Positions 6,767 through 9,372 of a DNA stretch of 9,372 nt are shown piece by piece (within the stretch, counting starts at the first letter, position 1; each line of letters opens with the position of its first letter). Source of the DNA: Chloroflexota bacterium (GTDB lineage: Bacteria > Chloroflexota > Dehalococcoidia > SZUA-161). The stretch is from contig QIGA01000151.1 in NCBI GenBank assembly GCA_003229915.1, forward strand, positions 1-9,372, in the 5' to 3' direction. The translations under genes and the position numbers were made by a program. The notes beneath the pieces were generated by a model. That model did not search any database. It was given only the letters and a program-made list of their open reading frames with translations, and was not told the origin of the DNA.

Positions 6767-7711
6767 ATGATCGGGCCGGAGATAAATTTCATAGACAAGA
6801 TTGCCTGTGTCTTTCCCGGGCAGGGATCACAGGTGGTCGGAATGGGCTACGAACTCTATCAGAGTTCACGCGAAGCCAGGGATGCCTTCGAGGAGGCTGA
6901 TGAAGCGCTCCAATTCCCCATCTCACGCCTCTGTTTCGAGGGGACTGAAGACGAACTCCGCGAGACCATAAATTCCCAGCCAGCGATATTGACAGTCAGT
7001 ATCGCCTGCTTAAGAGCCGCGGAGAGCAACGGTACGATAAGGCCCATCTTCGTCGCCGGGCATAGTCTCGGTGAGTACACTGCGCTGGTGGCTGCGAACG
7101 CCCTTGAATTCGGTGATGCAGTTCGCCTGGTCAGGGAACGGGGGCGACTGATGCAAGAAGCAGGCAAAGCCAAGCCTGGAGGCATGGCAGCGATCATCGG
7201 TCTTGACGAAGAATCCGTGGAGGAGGTATGCATGGAGACCGGCGCCCAGATTGCCAACATAAACTGCTCAGGGCAGATCGTTGTCAGCGGCACCAAGGAG
7301 ACAATAGCGCGCACCATGGACCTGGCCCAATCGAGAGGCGCAGTCAGCGTGGTGCCTCTTGGAGTCAGCGGCGCTTTCCACTCGCCCCTGATGCAGCCTG
7401 CTTTGGAAGGTATGGCCCAGGCTATCTCTCAAATCGACTTTCGCTCACCTGAAGTTCCTATCGTAGCCAACTGCACCGCTCAGCCAATAACCACCAGTGA
7501 TGAAGTCAAAGATGAGCTTCTGCACCAGCTATGCCACTGCGTTCAGTGGCAGCCCTCTGTGGAATACATGGTAGAGGCCGGTGTCTCCACATTCATTGAA
7601 ATCGGTCCGGGGATAGTCCTCTCCAAGCTCATCAAGCGAATCAACAGGCAAGTGCAGGTTCTCAATATAAGCGATCCGGAGTCAATCAAAGCGACAACCG
7701 CAAGTCTTTGA
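6767..7711 (+). CDS. fabD: Malonyl-CoA:ACP transacylase (FabD)
   Basis: This enzyme transfers malonyl from CoA to acyl carrier protein and so supplies the extender unit for the ketosynthase. The 314-residue protein is of normal FabD length (E. coli 309). It shows the oxyanion-side motif FPGQGSQ at 16-22, the nucleophile elbow GHSLGEYTA with Ser100, an Arg125-Gly126 match to E. coli Arg117 that binds the malonyl carboxylate, and the catalytic His205 in GAFHSPLM. The conserved Arg favours malonyl over monocarboxylic acyl groups. The start ATG at 6767 follows GGGGA at 6756-6760, 16 bases after the previous stop. It is the last gene of the operon, before a hairpin and a convergent gene. FabD often occurs in housekeeping fab operons, so this copy may also serve general fatty-acid synthesis. 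Confidence 0.94.
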   Translation: MIGPEINFIDKIACVFPGQGSQVVGMGYELYQSSREARDAFEEADEALQFPISRLCFEGTEDELRETINSQPAILTVSIACLRAAESNGTIRPIFVAGHSLGEYTALVAANALEFGDAVRLVRERGRLMQEAGKAKPGGMAAIIGLDEESVEEVCMETGAQIANINCSGQIVVSGTKETIARTMDLAQSRGAVSVVPLGVSGAFHSPLMQPALEGMAQAISQIDFRSPEVPIVANCTAQPITTSDEVKDELLHQLCHCVQWQPSVEYMVEAGVSTFIEIGPGIVLSKLIKRINRQVQVLNISDPESIKATTASL

Positions 7712-7750
7712 ACAACCTGGATATAGCATTGCCTCCTCTCCTCTCATGAG

Positions 7751-7772
7751 CGTTGCCACGGGAGTGGCAACG
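7751..7772. terminator. Terminator-like hairpin between convergent genes
   Basis: CGTTGCCAC (7751-7759) and GTGGCAACG (7764-7772) form a perfect 9-bp GC-rich stem around a GGGA tetraloop. It lies 39 bases after the fabD stop and 82 bases beyond the end of the minus-strand glucosidase gene, so it could end transcription from both sides. It lacks a T-run on either strand, which makes it atypical for intrinsic termination. It could instead be a dispersed hairpin repeat or an mRNA 3'-end stabiliser. Confidence 0.5.
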
Positions 7773-7854
7773 AATCCCCCGTCGTGACAGGAGGCACTAC
7801 GCCACATAAAGTGGGTTTGTGGATTACTTCGGCGGGTCGTCCCTACGCACAATG

Positions 7855-9240
7855 TCAGCCTGGCATAGCGAATCCATTTTCGGCAATGACCTGTTTGTAC
7901 CACAGCCCACTATCTTTGGGAATACGCTGCTGGGTACCGTAGTCCACCCAGACAATGCCAAAGCGCTGGGCATAGCCAAAGTTCCACTCGAAGTTGTCCA
8001 TCAACGACCAGACGAAATAGCCAGCCAGGGGCACACCACATTCGATGGCGCGGTGGGCGGAGGCGAGATGGTCACGCAGGAATTTCAACCGCCGCTGATC
8101 CTGTACCCGGCCATCTCGGTCGGGACCGTCGGAATAGCTCGCACCGTTCTCGGTGATGTAAATCTTGCCAGGCTGGTACTCAAAGTGCACCCGGTTAAGC
8201 AACTGTCGAAGGCCATCGGGATAGACCATCATGCCCATATTCGTGTACTCGTACTCAGGCCCAGGATAAAGGAGAATCAGAGGTTCGTTCTCGCTTTCGA
8301 GCGGGACTTCGCTGCGCAGTATCACTGGACAGTAGTAGTTAACGCCCAGGAAATCAGTCGGGGCAGCGATGGCTTCGAGGTCGCCCGGTTCGACGAAAGT
8401 CAGACCGTCCGGTGGCAGATGACCGGCCTCGATGTGGTCAGCTACTACATCAGCCGGATAGCGGCGACCGTAGAGCGGATCGAGAAACCAGCGATTGAAG
8501 TAGCCGTCGAACTTGCGAAAGACTGGGAGGACGCCAGTATTCGAGGGCCCCGGCACGAGCGGAAATAAGACAAGCGCGATACCGATCTCAGCGCCAGGGC
8601 TGTTGCGCCGCAGCACCGGCACAGCCCAGCCATGGGAGAGCAGCAAATGGTGGCTGACTTTAAGCGCAGTGGGGTAGTCTCTCAGCCCCGGCGCGTGGCT
8701 GCCGTTTTGGTGGCCCATAACTGTGACCGTCCATGGCTCGTTGTGGGTAATCCAGTGCTTTACCCTGTCTCCCAGATGGCGGCTGACGATGTCCGCATAC
8801 TCGGCGAAGGCTTCGGCTGTCGAACGTGACGCCCAACCGCCTTCGTTTTGCAGGCTCTGCGGTAAGTCCCAGTGATACAAGGTGGGAAAAGGTTCGATAC
8901 CCGCTTCCAGCAGCCCATCCACCAGACGGCTGTAAAAGTCCAATCCCGCCTGATTCACTTTTCCACGTCCCGAGGGCAAGATGCGGGGCCAGGACACTGA
9001 GAAACGATAGGCCTTAAGGCCCAGTTCTTTCATCAGAGCGACATCCCCGGACCAACGGTGGTAGTGATCGCAGGCTACATCTCCGGTACTGCCATCCAGG
9101 ATACTGCCAGGAGTATGGGCAAAGCGATCCCAGATCGATTCCCCTTTACCACCCTCATCCCAAGCGCCCTCGATCTGATAGGCAGATGTGGCAGCCCCCC
9201 ATACGAAGTCATCGGGGAAGGCCAGAAACTGAGAAGACAT
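7855..9240 (-). CDS. Glycoside hydrolase family 1 beta-glucosidase
   Basis: This retaining GH1 enzyme cleaves terminal beta-linked glucosyl (or galactosyl/fucosyl) residues from oligosaccharides and glycosides. The 461-residue TIM barrel is full length for the family. The N-terminal signature FVWGAATSAYQIEGAW is at 12-27, followed by YRFSVSWPRILP (78-89), YHWDLP (122-127), the acid/base Glu168 in THNEPW, and the nucleophile Glu364 in ITENG. The substrate-binding SLMDNFEW is at 412-419. His166 in the THNEPW motif replaces the more usual Leu/Phe/Met. No signal peptide is seen, so it is probably cytoplasmic. I prefer the ATG at 9240; a TTG directly before it (9243) is also open, and neither has a strong ribosome-binding site. 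It runs convergently to the lipid-type operon and has no obvious link to it. The exact sugar specificity within GH1 cannot be assigned. Confidence 0.94.
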   Translation of the reverse strand: MSSQFLAFPDDFVWGAATSAYQIEGAWDEGGKGESIWDRFAHTPGSILDGSTGDVACDHYHRWSGDVALMKELGLKAYRFSVSWPRILPSGRGKVNQAGLDFYSRLVDGLLEAGIEPFPTLYHWDLPQSLQNEGGWASRSTAEAFAEYADIVSRHLGDRVKHWITHNEPWTVTVMGHQNGSHAPGLRDYPTALKVSHHLLLSHGWAVPVLRRNSPGAEIGIALVLFPLVPGPSNTGVLPVFRKFDGYFNRWFLDPLYGRRYPADVVADHIEAGHLPPDGLTFVEPGDLEAIAAPTDFLGVNYYCPVILRSEVPLESENEPLILLYPGPEYEYTNMGMMVYPDGLRQLLNRVHFEYQPGKIYITENGASYSDGPDRDGRVQDQRRLKFLRDHLASAHRAIECGVPLAGYFVWSLMDNFEWNFGYAQRFGIVWVDYGTQQRIPKDSGLWYKQVIAENGFAMPG

Positions 9241-9372
9241 CAAATCTATCCGATCTTAGGCGGCAATGGCAGGCAGCGGTCAGACAAAAGCGCTCAACCG
9301 CACATGATACAGCTAGCCATGCTTTTTAGGACTCTTTCGTTTTCCGCTTTTTATACTTTCGTATATCTCCTG
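9241..9372 (-). other. Upstream region of the beta-glucosidase gene, no gene seen
   Basis: This is AT-richer sequence that would carry the promoter of the minus-strand glucosidase gene. I could not pick a convincing -35/-10 pair. It contains an inverted repeat TATAC-TTTC-GTATA (9352-9365) near the window edge and an AGCGCT hexamer (9286-9291) of the kind found at the centre of some LacI-family operators. Both are too short to call as binding sites. Confidence 0.25.

Noticed and set aside
7819..8568. A 249-codon plus-strand open frame opposite the glucosidase gene
   Set aside because: The minus strand carries an intact GH1 protein with both catalytic Glu residues over the same span. The plus-strand translation shows no known domain and is an antisense shadow.
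9286..9365. LacI-type operator or promoter upstream of the glucosidase gene
   Set aside because: Only an AGCGCT core and a short TATAC/GTATA repeat are visible. Neither extends into a full operator and no convincing -35/-10 pair is spaced correctly.
1..9372. CRISPR arrays, tRNA or rRNA genes, insertion sequences
   Set aside because: I saw no regularly spaced direct repeats, no tRNA-like stretch and no transposase coding region. Nearly all of the window is accounted for by protein genes.

Overview
The window holds eight co-directional plus-strand genes (1-7711) and one convergent minus-strand gene (7855-9240). The sequence suggests a bacterium with a mid-range GC content. The style of the FabD and GH1 proteins makes me lean towards Chloroflexota (Dehalococcoidia-like), but this is an impression from memory and no rRNA or other marker is present to confirm it.

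Plus-strand block. The order is: a beta-ketoacyl-ACP synthase cut by the left window edge (2-1156); two tandem FAD-dependent oxidoreductases of the CrtI/phytoene-desaturase type (1320-2705 and 2724-4130); FabG-type ketoacyl reductase (4154-4894); FabZ-type dehydratase (4896-5312); FabI-like enoyl reductase (5360-6160); a Sfp/AcpS-superfamily phosphopantetheinyl transferase (6169-6750); and FabD malonyltransferase (6767-7711). From 1320 onward the gaps are 18, 23, 1, 47, 8 and 16 bases, which fits a single operon. The synthase is set apart from the rest by 163 bases containing a 9-bp hairpin.

How they fit together. FabD would load malonyl groups onto an acyl carrier protein armed by the transferase. 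The synthase would extend the chain, and FabG, FabZ and the FabI-like protein would process the beta-carbon. The two FAD enzymes could then introduce, move or isomerise double bonds on the carrier-bound or released chain. Together these genes supply almost every activity of a type II fatty-acid elongation cycle plus two desaturase-like enzymes. This looks like a dedicated pathway for an unusual unsaturated or polyene-derived lipid. It recalls the FabF/FabG/FabZ/CrtI-like gene sets proposed for ladderane lipids in anammox bacteria, but no radical SAM gene and no acyl carrier protein gene is visible here. The product is unknown.

Right end. A perfect 9-bp stem with a tetraloop (7751-7772) lies between the operon and a convergent family GH1 beta-glucosidase gene. 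That gene appears functionally unrelated and probably marks the edge of the cluster. The last 132 bases are upstream sequence of the glucosidase gene, with no clear promoter.
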